A DNA stretch of 58,462 nt. Source: Flavobacterium muglaense. Its GTDB lineage: Bacteria; Bacteroidota; Bacteroidia; Flavobacteriales; Flavobacteriaceae. The stretch covers positions 1 through 58,462 of the forward strand of contig NZ_JACRUK010000021.1 in the NCBI RefSeq assembly GCF_014305155.1, given 5' to 3'. A program made the position numbers and the translations under genes. Positions 44,389-54,665 of this stretch are shown here, piece by piece (position 1 is the stretch's first letter; the number at the start of each line of letters is the position of its first letter). The notes under the pieces were generated by a model. That model worked only from the letters and a program-made list of their open reading frames with translations. It ran no database searches and was not told where the DNA came from.

Positions 44389-44422
44389 TTGGATAATAGA
44401 CAATTGATATTTCATAACTTTG
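44389..44422 (+). promoter_or_regulatory. Putative promoter of the cysteine desulfurase gene
   Basis: TTG (44389-44391) and TAACTTTG (44415-44422) are separated by 23 bases, the upper limit for the Bacteroidota consensus. The -7 box ends only 5 bp before the ATG, so the transcript would be leaderless. Confidence 0.35.
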
Positions 44423-44427
44423 CAGCA

Positions 44428-45555
44428 ATGAAAAAAGTATACCTCGATAACGCATCAACGACAGCTATTAGAACAGAAGTCATTCAGGAAATGGCTCATG
44501 TAATGGCACAAGACTACGGAAATCCATCATCAACTCACAGTTTTGGGCGCAATGCCAAGAGTGTATTAGAGTTGTCTAGGAAGTCTATAGCAAAGCATAT
44601 AAAAGCTAGTGCACAAGAAATTATTTTTACTTCTTCTGGAACAGAGGCTAATAATTGGATCCTACGTTCAGCCGTAAAAGACTTAAAGGTACAACGTATT
44701 ATTACGAGTAAAATAGAGCACCATGCGGTTTTGCATACGGTGTTGGTCCTGCAGCAAGAATATGGTATTCAGGTGGATTATGTACGTATTAAACCAGATG
44801 GCACTATAGATTTGACTGATTTAACGGTCTTGTTAGGCCAAGACGGTAAAACTTTAGTGAGTTTAATGCATGTCAATAATGAAGTAGGTACTGTTTTAGA
44901 TCTTAAGCGCGTGGCTGTGATTTGTAAGGAACACAATGTGTTGTTGCACACAGATACCGTGCAGTCAATAGGTAAGACTGTTATTGATGTGGCAGAATTA
45001 TCGATTGATTTTTTGGTGGCAAGTGCACATAAATTCCACGGTCCTAAAGGGGTTGGCTTTGCTTTTATTCGAAAAAATTCAGGCTTACAACCTTTGTTTT
45101 TTGGAGGTGAACAAGAAAAAGGTTTGCGACCGGGTACTGAAGCAGTGCATCAAATTGCAGGAATGGCGAAGGCTTTAGAGTTGGCTTACGCTAATTTAGA
45201 CAACGAAAAAGCACATATTTCAGGACTTAAAACACATCTTATTCAACAGCTAGAATTGGAGTTTCCTGGTCATGCAATCAATGGTGATGCGGCTACTTTT
45301 TACAATATAGTTAATGTTTTATTGCCTTTTAGTGCAGATAAAACAGCTATGATTTTGTTTCATTTGGATATGAAAGGGATTGCAGTTTCGAGAGGAAGTG
45401 CCTGCCAAAGTGGTAGTATTAGACCTTCACATGTATTAGCCGAAATGCTCTCTGTTGATGATTTGAAGAAGCCTAGTTTGCGTATTTCCTTTAGTCATTA
45501 TAATAGTTTAGAGGATGTCGATTTATTGATTGAGGCTTTGAAAAGCATAAAGTAA
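44428..45555 (+). CDS. Cysteine desulfurase (NifS/IscS class)
   Basis: Read from MKKVYLDNASTT (ATG at 44428, 375 residues); a TTG start upstream adds a poor leader. PLP-dependent: cysteine to alanine with a protein persulfide, for Fe-S cluster and tRNA thiolation. The PLP lysine is Lys202 in SAHKFHGPKGVGF. The active-site loop is SRGSACQSGS, with Cys326. The pattern is of class I NifS-like enzymes with aspartate and histidine contacts (IEHHAV, HTDTVQSIGK). No iscU neighbour in the window. Confidence 0.92.
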   Translation: MKKVYLDNASTTAIRTEVIQEMAHVMAQDYGNPSSTHSFGRNAKSVLELSRKSIAKHIKASAQEIIFTSSGTEANNWILRSAVKDLKVQRIITSKIEHHAVLHTVLVLQQEYGIQVDYVRIKPDGTIDLTDLTVLLGQDGKTLVSLMHVNNEVGTVLDLKRVAVICKEHNVLLHTDTVQSIGKTVIDVAELSIDFLVASAHKFHGPKGVGFAFIRKNSGLQPLFFGGEQEKGLRPGTEAVHQIAGMAKALELAYANLDNEKAHISGLKTHLIQQLELEFPGHAINGDAATFYNIVNVLLPFSADKTAMILFHLDMKGIAVSRGSACQSGSIRPSHVLAEMLSVDDLKKPSLRISFSHYNSLEDVDLLIEALKSIK

Positions 45556-45561
45556 AAAAAA

Positions 45562-45588
45562 AAAATCTGCTACTAGCAGATTTTTTTT
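45562..45588 (+). terminator. Rho-independent terminator
   Basis: AAAATCTGC (45562-45570) pairs with GCAGATTTT (45576-45584) around TACTA, with a T run. It ends the desulfurase gene and also serves the convergent antiporter. Confidence 0.88.
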
Positions 45589-45598
45589 GGTCTTATTA

Positions 45599-46822
45599 TT
45601 AAATTTTTTCGGTCTCGCTGATTGCTTTTTCTTTGGCTTTTCGGCGTTCTTCTAAGATCGTTTCTCGTTGTTTTGCAGTAACCATTAGCCCTATCATCAT
45701 GATGATAGCAGTCAGCAAAATTACTTGAATAATCAATGATTTATTGACTAATTCAATCATATTTTCAGGCTTTATGGATAGAAATAGCAGGATGGTAATC
45801 AATCCTCTTGGCGCTACAAAAAGCAATGGAAACAGCGGCATATTTGATATTTTTAACTGGATAAAGCGCAGGATAAAAAGAATGATAACAATCCCAACGG
45901 CCCAAACGAAAGTATCGGCATTTAAGATTTCAGATGTTTGAATTAGGTATCCAAACAGTAAGAAAAACAAAGCACGAACTAGAAAAGTAGCCTCGATTAT
46001 GAGTTCTTTGAACTTGGCAACCTCTTTGTTTAGTAAGTCTAATCTAAACTGGCGGGTCCATTTATAGTGTCTTAATTCGTCTAAATTCCCAATTGAAAGT
46101 CCAAATACTAAGATAAAGATCAGGGCTGGTAAGTGGAATATTTTTGATATTTCATAGATTAAGATGATCAGTAGAACGATTGGGACAAACTTAATATGGT
46201 GGTCAATTTTGTTTAATAAAAAGGATAGTAGAATTGTTGCTACAAATGAAATAGCTATGATTATTAAGATTTCGAGGCAGAAATAACCAAAGGTTTCTAC
46301 GCCAAAACTCGTGTTAAAAGCAATGAAATTGAAAAATACAACACCAAATATGTCTGAGAGACTGCTTTCGTAAATGATGAATTCTTTTTGGCTGCTAGAC
46401 AAATTACGAACGCTAGGAATGGCAATGGCGCTACTTATAACACAAAACGGAATCGCATTAATAAGGCTGTCTTTGAACGAATAACCTCCGTAATAATGCA
46501 GTAGGTAAGCCAGTGAAAAGGCAAGTACGATCAAAGGTAAAAACGCTCCTATGGATGATTTCTTGATCAGTCCTAGCTTTGATTTGTTTAATTCAAGCTC
46601 TAATGATCCTTCGAGAACAATTAAAATAAGTCCGATTGTTCCTAAAATAGGTAGGGTTGAACTTAGATCTGGGATGTCGATACTAAATAAAAGGGTAACT
46701 TCTCTTACGATCCAGCCTAAAAGTAACAATAAAATCACCGAAGGAATTTTAGTCCTAGATGCCGTAAGGTCAAATAAATAGGCTACTAACAATAGTAGGC
46801 AAAGTGAAATAATTATGGTCAT
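45599..46822 (-). CDS. Monovalent cation:proton antiporter
   Basis: A 407-residue membrane protein with about 12 helices, of the CPA superfamily. Recognisable segments are LGTIGLILIVLEGSLELELN (the conserved acid in helix 3), VISSAIAIPSVRNLSSSQKE and ESSLSDIFGVVFFNF. A charged C-terminal tail is cytoplasmic. It exchanges Na+ or K+ for protons; the cation is not predictable from the sequence alone. Monocistronic. Confidence 0.88.
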   Translation of the reverse strand: MTIIISLCLLLLVAYLFDLTASRTKIPSVILLLLLGWIVREVTLLFSIDIPDLSSTLPILGTIGLILIVLEGSLELELNKSKLGLIKKSSIGAFLPLIVLAFSLAYLLHYYGGYSFKDSLINAIPFCVISSAIAIPSVRNLSSSQKEFIIYESSLSDIFGVVFFNFIAFNTSFGVETFGYFCLEILIIIAISFVATILLSFLLNKIDHHIKFVPIVLLIILIYEISKIFHLPALIFILVFGLSIGNLDELRHYKWTRQFRLDLLNKEVAKFKELIIEATFLVRALFFLLFGYLIQTSEILNADTFVWAVGIVIILFILRFIQLKISNMPLFPLLFVAPRGLITILLFLSIKPENMIELVNKSLIIQVILLTAIIMMIGLMVTAKQRETILEERRKAKEKAISETEKI

Positions 46823-47119
46823 AAAAATAAATTGTGTTTTGATATCTACTAGCTAAACTAGATTTGTACAAGGTGTAATATAGTACATTAGATTGTCAAA
46901 ACATACCATTTTATGATTTCTGATTAAAAAATCATAATTTATTATTGTAAGGATACCTTAACTTACTGTGATTAAAGGCGCTAATTAAATATGCTGTGAA
47001 CCGGGTTTTTTGTAAGTAATAGCCTCTTTTTTAAGGTTTTTCGCTATTTTTTCCGTTTTTATTTTTGAAATAAACGCAAGTCATCGCATTAGTGGGAAAT
47101 GAAAGTAAAAAGCAAGCTG
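46823..47119. other. Gap with a small A/T hairpin
   Basis: No gene. A 9-bp hairpin (TTATGATTT, 46911-46919, with AAATCATAA, 46929-46937) lies 180 bp downstream of the response regulator gene and has no T run. I see nothing else. Confidence 0.35.
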
Positions 47120-47509
47120 TTATTCTGCTAACATGTTTTTTAATCCTTCCATCGTAATAGGTTTAACGATATAATTACTTACTAAGTCGTATGATTTTGC
47201 TTTTTCCACATCGGCAGGGTCAACAGAACTTGTGATAATGTAAATGGTAATGGGGTTTTTATTAGGTATTTTAATAAATTCATCTAGAAATTGCCATCCG
47301 TCCCAGATGGGCATATTGAGGTCTAATAGTATGATATCGGGCAGTTTCTCTTTGTTGATAATGATGGCTTTCAGTTTGTCATACGCCTCTTTTCCGTTAT
47401 GGAATACTAAAAAACTTTCGCAAAAATTGGCTAATTGCATGATTCTTTTTGTTCCAAAAACAAAAATTGGGTCGTCATCAATAATGCAGGCTATGTCAAT
47501 TTTTTTCAT
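47120..47509 (-). CDS. Single-domain response regulator
   Basis: A 129-residue stand-alone receiver. Acidic pocket IIDDDP, phospho-acceptor in LDLNMPIWDGW, Thr/Ser in ITSSVD, and Lys in YIVKPITM. It has no output domain. It overlaps the end of the kinase gene by 4 bp (ATGA), so they are translationally coupled; it is its likely partner. Confidence 0.92.
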   Translation of the reverse strand: MKKIDIACIIDDDPIFVFGTKRIMQLANFCESFLVFHNGKEAYDKLKAIIINKEKLPDIILLDLNMPIWDGWQFLDEFIKIPNKNPITIYIITSSVDPADVEKAKSYDLVSNYIVKPITMEGLKNMLAE

Positions 47510-49824
47510 TTTTTCAGGTATATTTTAAAGGTTGTCCCTTTGTTTAATTCACTTTCTACTTTTATCTTTCCACCCAAGGCTTCAACTTGATTTTTTGTAA
47601 TAAAAAGCCCTATTCCACGTGCTTCGGGGTTATTTGTAAAGGTTTTGTACATGCCAAATAGCTTGGTTCGGTTTTTTTGCATGTCAATGCCTATTCCGTT
47701 GTCTTCAATATGTAGGACGACATATCTGTCTTCTATACTGCAAGATGCCTTTATATAGCTTTGTCTTTCTTCTGATCGGTATTTGATACCGTTAGTTATA
47801 AAATTCAGGAGTATGCTTTCTAGATAGGCAGGGATTCCTTTTATTGTGATGTAGGGATCGATCTCGCAGCTAATAGCAACATTGGATTGAGCGGTAACGA
47901 CTGTAAGGTTTTTCAATGCTTTTTTCCAATAATCATACAAGTTTAAATCTTGTAAATTTTCATTTATGGAGTTGTTCATCAATACCACCTGATTTAAATG
48001 CTCAATTGTTTCTTTTAAATTTGCCGATGCTTGGTCTAAGTATTTTATAAATTCGTTTTCTTTTAAATCAGGATTTTCATATTCTAATAAGTCAAGCATC
48101 ATGGCAATATTGCCCGAATGTGATCTTAAATTATGGGAGACTATGTGTGCAAAGTTTTTTAGACGGCTATTTTGATCTTTAGTGACGTCTAATAGGGATT
48201 TGATTTCTTTTTCGGCATTTTTTAAATTACTAATATCGACTGCTATTCCAAGGTAGCCAGTAGTAATTTTATTTGTTTTTACAGGGGTTATTGTTAATTG
48301 AACAGGAAATTGAAGTCCGTTTTTTTTAACGTAAGTCCATTCCCGTGTATCATAATTCCCTCTGTTTGATTCGTATGTCAAAATCTTAAAAGTATCAACG
48401 TTTTCTCCAAATTCATCAAAGATAGCTTGTCTTCTGGCTAATAATTCGTCTTTTTGATGAAAAAGGAAGGGAGTTTGTTTGTTTAAAACTTCCTTTTTGC
48501 TGTAGCCCAATAAATTTTGTGCTCCTTTATTAAAAGTAGTAATCGTACCATTAAGATCCGTTTCTATGATGGAAACTTTTGTGCTGGCATCCAGTATTCC
48601 TTGTATTTTGTTTAAGGTTTCGGTTAGTTGAAGTGCCGCTTTTTTATTGTCTGAAATATCTACGTGCGTTCCAAACATCATCAAGGGTTCGTCATCATCG
48701 GTCCAACTGATTATTTTTCCTTTGTCTAAAACCCAAATCCAACTACCGTCTTTATGTTTGATGCGGTACTCTGATCTGTAGAATTCTGTTTGTTTTTCAA
48801 AACAAGCCTTCATGTTTTTATTAGACCTTTCAATATCGTCTGGATGAATTAAACTGATCCATTTTTCAGTGTCTATTGGTGCAATTTCATCTAAAGTGTA
48901 ACCAATTATGTTGGCCCACAATTCGCTATGCTGTGTTTCTCCTGTTTGTATATTCCATTCCCAAGTCCCTGCATTTGTGGCTTGTATGATGCTTTGTAGT
49001 TTTTCTTTTTCTTGTATCAAAGCCAATCTAGATTCTTTTTTGGCAGTAATGTCCTGAAATGTACCATAGATTCGTACGCAAGCTCCATCTTTAAATTCGG
49101 CTTGACCTATAGATTGTACCCATCTGTCATTCCCTTGAAGGGTGGTGATTTGTAATTCGTGATCAAAAGGGGTTCCTTTTGTAGTGATTGAATGAAACGA
49201 TAGAGTTATTAAATCTCTACTTTCGCCTTCTTTGTATAAATTAAGCGCTGCTGCAATCTTAGGTTCGTAATCTATGGCGGCCTCATGAATAACCTTAGTC
49301 ATGTCGCTCCAATACAAGCTTTGAGAAGCTAAATCGACTTCCCAATATCCTATTTTAGCCGCTAGATTGCATTTTTCTAGAAAAAGCTTCTGTTTCTTGA
49401 GTTGTAGTTGTTGTTCTTTTATGAGCGCTTCACTACTATAGGATTGAATGTTGTTTTCCTGATTCAGTCCAATAAAAAAAGCTACTAGGTCACCCGTTTC
49501 GTTTGTAACGGTTTTTATTTTAGTAAACAAAGTAATGGTGTTCCCATTTTTATGTTTGAAGCTGTAGTTGCAATCGGCAATGTTTTGATTTTTTAAATCA
49601 GTAAAATCGAATGATAGCTGATTGTCTTTTATGATCAGTAAATCAGCTGGTTTTAGGCAGGTATCATTGTTTTTATAGCCTAAAGTTTGATACAGTTTAG
49701 GATTGATCCAAAACGAATTTTTATTTACTACTATGAGTCCGTCTAGTGCATGCTCTTGTATGAAATCAATAAAACGAATATCTTTCTTAATTATTTCATA
49801 GAACTGTTCTTGAGCATGCATCAT
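47506..49824 (-). CDS. PAS-domain sensor histidine kinase (four PAS)
   Basis: A 772-residue kinase without membrane segments, so cytoplasmic. Four PAS domains in series, about 20-125, 150-265, 280-395 and 405-525. The phospho-acceptor is in FAHIVSHNLRSHSGN (His about 564), a HWE/HisKA_3-like variant, and HATPase boxes are NFITNGIKY, DNGIGID and ARGIGLFI. The kinase would sense small molecules or redox and signal to the receiver encoded next to it. Confidence 0.93.
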   Translation of the reverse strand: MMHAQEQFYEIIKKDIRFIDFIQEHALDGLIVVNKNSFWINPKLYQTLGYKNNDTCLKPADLLIIKDNQLSFDFTDLKNQNIADCNYSFKHKNGNTITLFTKIKTVTNETGDLVAFFIGLNQENNIQSYSSEALIKEQQLQLKKQKLFLEKCNLAAKIGYWEVDLASQSLYWSDMTKVIHEAAIDYEPKIAAALNLYKEGESRDLITLSFHSITTKGTPFDHELQITTLQGNDRWVQSIGQAEFKDGACVRIYGTFQDITAKKESRLALIQEKEKLQSIIQATNAGTWEWNIQTGETQHSELWANIIGYTLDEIAPIDTEKWISLIHPDDIERSNKNMKACFEKQTEFYRSEYRIKHKDGSWIWVLDKGKIISWTDDDEPLMMFGTHVDISDNKKAALQLTETLNKIQGILDASTKVSIIETDLNGTITTFNKGAQNLLGYSKKEVLNKQTPFLFHQKDELLARRQAIFDEFGENVDTFKILTYESNRGNYDTREWTYVKKNGLQFPVQLTITPVKTNKITTGYLGIAVDISNLKNAEKEIKSLLDVTKDQNSRLKNFAHIVSHNLRSHSGNIAMMLDLLEYENPDLKENEFIKYLDQASANLKETIEHLNQVVLMNNSINENLQDLNLYDYWKKALKNLTVVTAQSNVAISCEIDPYITIKGIPAYLESILLNFITNGIKYRSEERQSYIKASCSIEDRYVVLHIEDNGIGIDMQKNRTKLFGMYKTFTNNPEARGIGLFITKNQVEALGGKIKVESELNKGTTFKIYLKK

Positions 49825-49975
49825 TTACGTACGTATTTAAAGCAGCATCGTTTCAGGTTAGTATAAAAGACAGATGCACTAACTCAAAGTTAGTTAAAAA
49901 TCAAAAAAAAGTAGGCTAAACAACTGTTAAAATCAAGTTTTTTTCACCGCCTAACTTCATGAAACTAGATTTTTT

Positions 49976-50269
49976 TTAGTTTTCATATAATAGAAGTCTG
50001 TTTTTCAATCTGTTTACCTCCGTTTGTAAAGACTCTATTTTTTTTAATAAATTTAAGGCAATCGCTACACCTTCAATATTAACATCTAGCTCTTGGTGGA
50101 TGCGAATTATTTTTTCGATTTCATAAATAGATTCTTTGTCAATGTATGTTTCTTTCTCAAAGACATGTAGTTCAACACTACCAATATCGCATAAATCGAC
50201 AAAGAAATGATGTTCTATTTTATAATGAATGCAGAGTGATGTTATAGGTATAAAATTTTCTTGGATCAT
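49976..50269 (-). CDS. cbpM: Chaperone modulator CbpM
   Basis: A 97-residue helical protein, the size and pattern of CbpM/MerR-like modulators of CbpA: FIPITSLCIHYKIEHHFFVD, then a long helix IEKIIRIHQELDVNIEGVAI and a coiled C-terminus (LQTEVNRLKNRLLLYEN). It binds the J domain of CbpA and blocks its co-chaperone activity. It overlaps the end of cbpA by 4 bp (ATGA). Confidence 0.85.
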   Translation of the reverse strand: MIQENFIPITSLCIHYKIEHHFFVDLCDIGSVELHVFEKETYIDKESIYEIEKIIRIHQELDVNIEGVAIALNLLKKIESLQTEVNRLKNRLLLYEN

Positions 50270-51168
50270 AATTTCTCTAACTTAGCAAGTTCTGTAAATA
50301 ATTCTTTTTCTTTTTCAGTTAAATCTGTTGGAACCTGAATTTGATAGCTAATGTACAGGTCTCCAAATTGATTGTCTTTTTTATAAACGGGGAAACCTTT
50401 GCCTTTTAGTTTTACTTTGGTACCGTTTTGTGTTCCAGGATTTACATTTAATTTTACTTTTCCGTCAAATGTGTCTACCGTGATTTCGCCGCCTAGAATA
50501 GCCGTGTATAAATTAAGGTTCACTGTGCTGTAGAGGTTTTCTTTGTCTCTTTTAAAGTTGGAGTCATTATCAATCGAAAAAGTAATGTATAAATCTCCTT
50601 TTGGTCCTCCAGAAACGCCTTCGGCTCCATGTCCTGAAATTTTTATGATTTGGCCGTTTTCTACACCCGCAGCTATGGTTAACCTAATGTTTTTACCGTT
50701 TACCGTTAATGTGCGTTTGTGAGTAGTGTACACATCCTTGAGGCTAAGGTGCAGTTCGGCATTAAAGTCTTGTCCTTTATAGGATCTGCTTTGACGCTGA
50801 CCACCGTTACCAGCCGATTGATTAAACATGGATTCAAAAAAATCCGAATAATCACCTCCTTCAAAGCCATTAAAGCCTGATTGTTGACCATTTCCTTGAT
50901 GCGATCGTTGTTGCTGTTGTCTTGCTTTCTCAAATTCTGCACCATTTTGCCAGTTTTCACCGTATTGATCGTATTTTTTCCTGTTTTCAGGATTGCTCAA
51001 TACTTCATTGGCTTCATTGAGTTCTTTAAACTTTAATTCAGCTTGTTTGTCATTAGGATTTAAGTCGGGATGGTATTTTCGGGCCATTTTTCGGTAGGCT
51101 TTCTTGATTTCCTGTTCCGTAGCTTTTTTATCAATTTCTAATACTTTGTAATAATCTATAAATGCCAT
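50266..51168 (-). CDS. cbpA: CbpA-like J-domain protein
   Basis: A 300-residue type II DnaJ. The J domain (1-70) has YRKMARKYHPDLN with the HPD motif, then a G/F/Q-rich linker (RQQQQRSHQGNGQQSGFNGF) and two C-terminal substrate-binding domains (about 130-295). There is no zinc-finger, which distinguishes it from DnaJ. It stimulates the DnaK ATPase. First gene of the cbpA-cbpM operon. Confidence 0.92.
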   Translation of the reverse strand: MAFIDYYKVLEIDKKATEQEIKKAYRKMARKYHPDLNPNDKQAELKFKELNEANEVLSNPENRKKYDQYGENWQNGAEFEKARQQQQRSHQGNGQQSGFNGFEGGDYSDFFESMFNQSAGNGGQRQSRSYKGQDFNAELHLSLKDVYTTHKRTLTVNGKNIRLTIAAGVENGQIIKISGHGAEGVSGGPKGDLYITFSIDNDSNFKRDKENLYSTVNLNLYTAILGGEITVDTFDGKVKLNVNPGTQNGTKVKLKGKGFPVYKKDNQFGDLYISYQIQVPTDLTEKEKELFTELAKLEKL

Positions 51169-51530
51169 AGTCAGCTTTTTTTAATATTTTTTACCAGTAC
51201 AATTGTCAAATTAGGACTAGTATAAGGTCCTATCAAATTTAACGATTTATAATCAGATAGCGTTTGTTAATGGTACTTTATTTCGAGAATAAATTGGTGT
51301 TTTTGTATTTTTTATAAATAAAGAAAAAACCTATAAAATAAATATAAAAATCATATTTTTGTGTCGTTCAAGGGGTAAAAAGTGTCATTCGTCTATATAT
51401 AAGTTGAAATTAAGCTAATAAAAAGAGCTATAATTGGAAAATAATTTTATTTTTGTAGAGAGCAATGTTTTTAATAACAATTAGTATACAAGATTCGTTC
51501 TCTAATTGTGCTACCACTAAATCATTTTAC
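51169..51530. other. Divergent intergenic region
   Basis: It separates cbpA (minus) and the GAF/PAS kinase (plus). A TAAATTTG (minus, 51241-51234) could be the -7 box of cbpA. A 6-bp hairpin (TAGGAC 51212-51217 with GTCCTA 51227-51232) lies between it and the gene. TATTTTTG at 51354 and 51448 are -7-like for the plus strand. None has a TTG at a good distance. Confidence 0.4.
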
Positions 51531-54500
51531 ATGAAAAACCCTACTGTTGCAAATGAGAAAGATCGATTGAAAGCCTTAGAAAGCTATGCAATCATGGATA
51601 CCTTGTCTGAAAATGAATATGATTCAATTACTAAACTAGCGGCTTATATCTGTAATACCCCCATTTCATTAGTTAGTTTATTAGATGATGACAGACAATG
51701 GTTCAAGTCCAGTGTTGGTATAGACGCGACCGAAACTCCTAAAGAAATCTCTTTTTGTCAGTATGCCATTCAAGGAGAGGAAGTTTATGAAGTGCAAAAC
51801 GCCCAATTAGACAAGATTTTTGTAGATAATCCACTTGTTACTGGAAGTCCAGATATTCGTTTTTATGCAGGAGCTCCCCTTACGAATAAAGAAGGCTATA
51901 ATTTGGGGACACTTTGTGTAATTGATACAATCCCTAGAATGCTGACTGATTTGCAAAAAAACGCACTTAAATTATTAGCCAATCAGGTGATCAATTTGAT
52001 GGAATTGCGTCGCAAAAATATAGAGCTCAAAAACACACAAAAAGAATTTCAAAATTTTATTGAACTATCCAAAGATTTAGTGTGCATTGCTAATGTTGAT
52101 GGTTGTTTTCATAAAGTTAATCCTGCTTTCACCACTGTTTTGGGGTATCCTAAAGAGGAGTTAGAGGGCGTTCCTTTTATAAACTTTGTACATCCAGAGG
52201 ATTTAGATAAAACATATGTAGAAGTAGAAAAACTGAGCCAAGGTGAAAAAACCATCAGTTTTGAAAATCGTTACCGTTGTAAAAACGGGGATTATGTATC
52301 GCTAAGTTGGAATTCATCTCCAGATCCAGAAACAGGTAATTTGTATTGCATTGCAAGAGATATTACTTTAGAGAAAGAAAAACAAGCGCAACTAATAGCC
52401 ACTACTGCTAATTTGTCGGCTCTTCTTGATGCAGCGCAGTTTTCTATTATAGCTACAGGTGTAGATGGTATCGTAACCAATTTTAATAAAGGGGCCGAAA
52501 AATTATTAGGATATACCGCAACCGAAATCATAGGGAATAAATCACCTGCTTCGTTCCATGTTGAAGCTGAAGTTATAAAATACACTAAAGAATTGAGTCT
52601 TGAATTAGGGGTAGTAGTTGCTCCTACATTTGCAGATTATGTTGTTAAGTCCTGCGCTGCAGGTTTAAGTACCGCCAAAGAATGGACCTACAATAGAAAG
52701 GATGGAAGCTCATTCCCGATGTTGCTATCAATCACAGCTGTAAAAAATAATGCTGGTGAGAACATAGGGTTCTTAGGTATTGGAAAAGATATTACTAAAG
52801 AAAAAGAAGCCGAATTAAAGCTTTTGAACAGTTATGAATTATTAGATGAAGCACAAGTTATCAATAAAAGAGGTAGCTGGAAATTCAATTCGATTACAAA
52901 GCAGTTATTATTATCCAAAGGGCATTATGCTATTTTTGAGTTAGATGGAGTGCCAGATGATCAATTGTACACTGCTTACCGAGCAAGAATTCATCCAGAT
53001 GATTTAGATATTTTAGATAAATTAGATATAAACACTTTAAAATCGGGTGAAGATTATGTTGTAAAATACCGTATTGTATTTCCCGATAATCGATTGAAAT
53101 ACATCTCTGAAAAAGGAAGACCTTTTAAAGATGAAAATGGAGAAAGAGTAGGCGTACAAGGCTCTATTCAAGATATTACAGAGAAAAGAGAAGCCGAGTT
53201 AAGTTTGAAAGTGAGTAACGAATTATTAGATAATTCACAGCGCATTGCCAAAATAGGAAGTTGGAAATTTGATTTAGTTTCGAATGATTTAATTTGGTCC
53301 AAAGAGCATTATGCCATTTTTGAAATCGAAGAAACGGTTGTTGAAGGTTTAAATGAAGCTTTTAGAAGTCGCATTCATCCGGATGATATAGAAAGACTCG
53401 ATGAGCAAGGAGAACTGACCATTAAAACCGGTGCTGACTTCAATATTAGTTATCGAATTGTTTTTCCTGATGGCAGATTGAAACACATTAGTGAAATAGG
53501 ACATCCTTTTAAAAACAGTAATGATGAAGTTGTGAGCCTTCAAGGGACGATTCAAGATGTTACAGAGCGCACAATTGTGGAGCAAAAAGTACTAGAAAAA
53601 TCCAAAGAAGTCAACGATATTAGAGCCGCTTTAGATGAAGCTGCTATTGTGTCTGTAACCGATTTGAATGGTGTTTTTAGTTATGTTAATGATAATTTTT
53701 GTAGTGCTTCTAAGTATACCAAAGAAGAGCTACTAGGGGTTAGTCAACGAATTCTATCAGATCATCTTGATCCTGAATTTGCCAAAAACATTTTGAGAAC
53801 CATTATAAAAGGGGATATTTGGAAAGGGGAAATCGAGAATAGAGCCAAAGACGGATCAGTATATTGGGAAAAAACGACAATTGTACCTTTTAAGGATCTA
53901 AAAGGAAAAATTTATCAATATATTGCCATTAGTGCTGATATCTCAGAGCAAAAATTAGCCCAAGAAAACTTGAATTTTGCTTTAATTGATTTAGAGAAAA
54001 ATATTAAGGAACTCGATCAATTTGCTTATGTAGTTTCACATGATTTAAAAGCGCCATTGCGAGCCATCAATAATTTAGCCGAATGGATTATTGAAGATAT
54101 GCCAGAAATGCCAGATGATGTAAAAGCAAATTTAGAACTGTTAAAAGGACGTATTTTACGTATGGAAAATCTAATTAACGGAATTTTAGATTATTCTCGA
54201 ATAGGCAGAACACATATTGAAAAAGAGAAATTTGATAGTAAGTTAATGATGGACCAAGTAGTTGAAACCATCGTGCCTACAGCAAATTTTGAAGTTATAG
54301 TAGACAAACATTTCCCGGAAGTTTATAATGCTAAAATCCTGTTGTATCAAATTTTTAGTAATATTATAAGTAATGCTGTAAAATACAACGACAAGGATCA
54401 TGGTAAAATTGAATGTTATTACGAAGATTTACAAGATTTTCATCAATTTACAATCAAGGATAATGGACCAGGAATTCCATTAGAGTACCAAGAAAGAGTT

Positions 54501-54659
54501 TTTGGAGTTTTTCAAACCATTGAAGCTCGAGATAAAAAAGAGAGTACTGGTATCGGATTGTCAATTGTTAAAAAAATCATTGACGAGCAGGAAGGAATAA
54601 TCTACATTGATTCAAAAGACGAACAAGGAACAAGCTTTATTTTTACATTACCTAAATAA
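51531..54659 (+). CDS. GAF/PAS multi-sensor histidine kinase
   Basis: Read from MKNPTVANEKDR (ATG at 51531, 1042 residues); an upstream ATG adds 22 residues with no similarity to GAF domains. Order: a GAF domain (about 10-160) with SLLDDDRQWFKSSVGID, five PAS domains (about 170-810) including two nearly duplicated ones (residues about 430-550 and 555-670, each with GSWKF and HPDD), then the kinase core: AYVVSHDLKAPLRAINN (His about 837), DNGPGIP and GIGLSIV. No membrane segment. It is the first gene of the plus-strand signalling run. Confidence 0.92.
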   Translation: MKNPTVANEKDRLKALESYAIMDTLSENEYDSITKLAAYICNTPISLVSLLDDDRQWFKSSVGIDATETPKEISFCQYAIQGEEVYEVQNAQLDKIFVDNPLVTGSPDIRFYAGAPLTNKEGYNLGTLCVIDTIPRMLTDLQKNALKLLANQVINLMELRRKNIELKNTQKEFQNFIELSKDLVCIANVDGCFHKVNPAFTTVLGYPKEELEGVPFINFVHPEDLDKTYVEVEKLSQGEKTISFENRYRCKNGDYVSLSWNSSPDPETGNLYCIARDITLEKEKQAQLIATTANLSALLDAAQFSIIATGVDGIVTNFNKGAEKLLGYTATEIIGNKSPASFHVEAEVIKYTKELSLELGVVVAPTFADYVVKSCAAGLSTAKEWTYNRKDGSSFPMLLSITAVKNNAGENIGFLGIGKDITKEKEAELKLLNSYELLDEAQVINKRGSWKFNSITKQLLLSKGHYAIFELDGVPDDQLYTAYRARIHPDDLDILDKLDINTLKSGEDYVVKYRIVFPDNRLKYISEKGRPFKDENGERVGVQGSIQDITEKREAELSLKVSNELLDNSQRIAKIGSWKFDLVSNDLIWSKEHYAIFEIEETVVEGLNEAFRSRIHPDDIERLDEQGELTIKTGADFNISYRIVFPDGRLKHISEIGHPFKNSNDEVVSLQGTIQDVTERTIVEQKVLEKSKEVNDIRAALDEAAIVSVTDLNGVFSYVNDNFCSASKYTKEELLGVSQRILSDHLDPEFAKNILRTIIKGDIWKGEIENRAKDGSVYWEKTTIVPFKDLKGKIYQYIAISADISEQKLAQENLNFALIDLEKNIKELDQFAYVVSHDLKAPLRAINNLAEWIIEDMPEMPDDVKANLELLKGRILRMENLINGILDYSRIGRTHIEKEKFDSKLMMDQVVETIVPTANFEVIVDKHFPEVYNAKILLYQIFSNIISNAVKYNDKDHGKIECYYEDLQDFHQFTIKDNGPGIPLEYQERVFGVFQTIEARDKKESTGIGLSIVKKIIDEQEGIIYIDSKDEQGTSFIFTLPK

Positions 54660-54665
54660 AATAGA

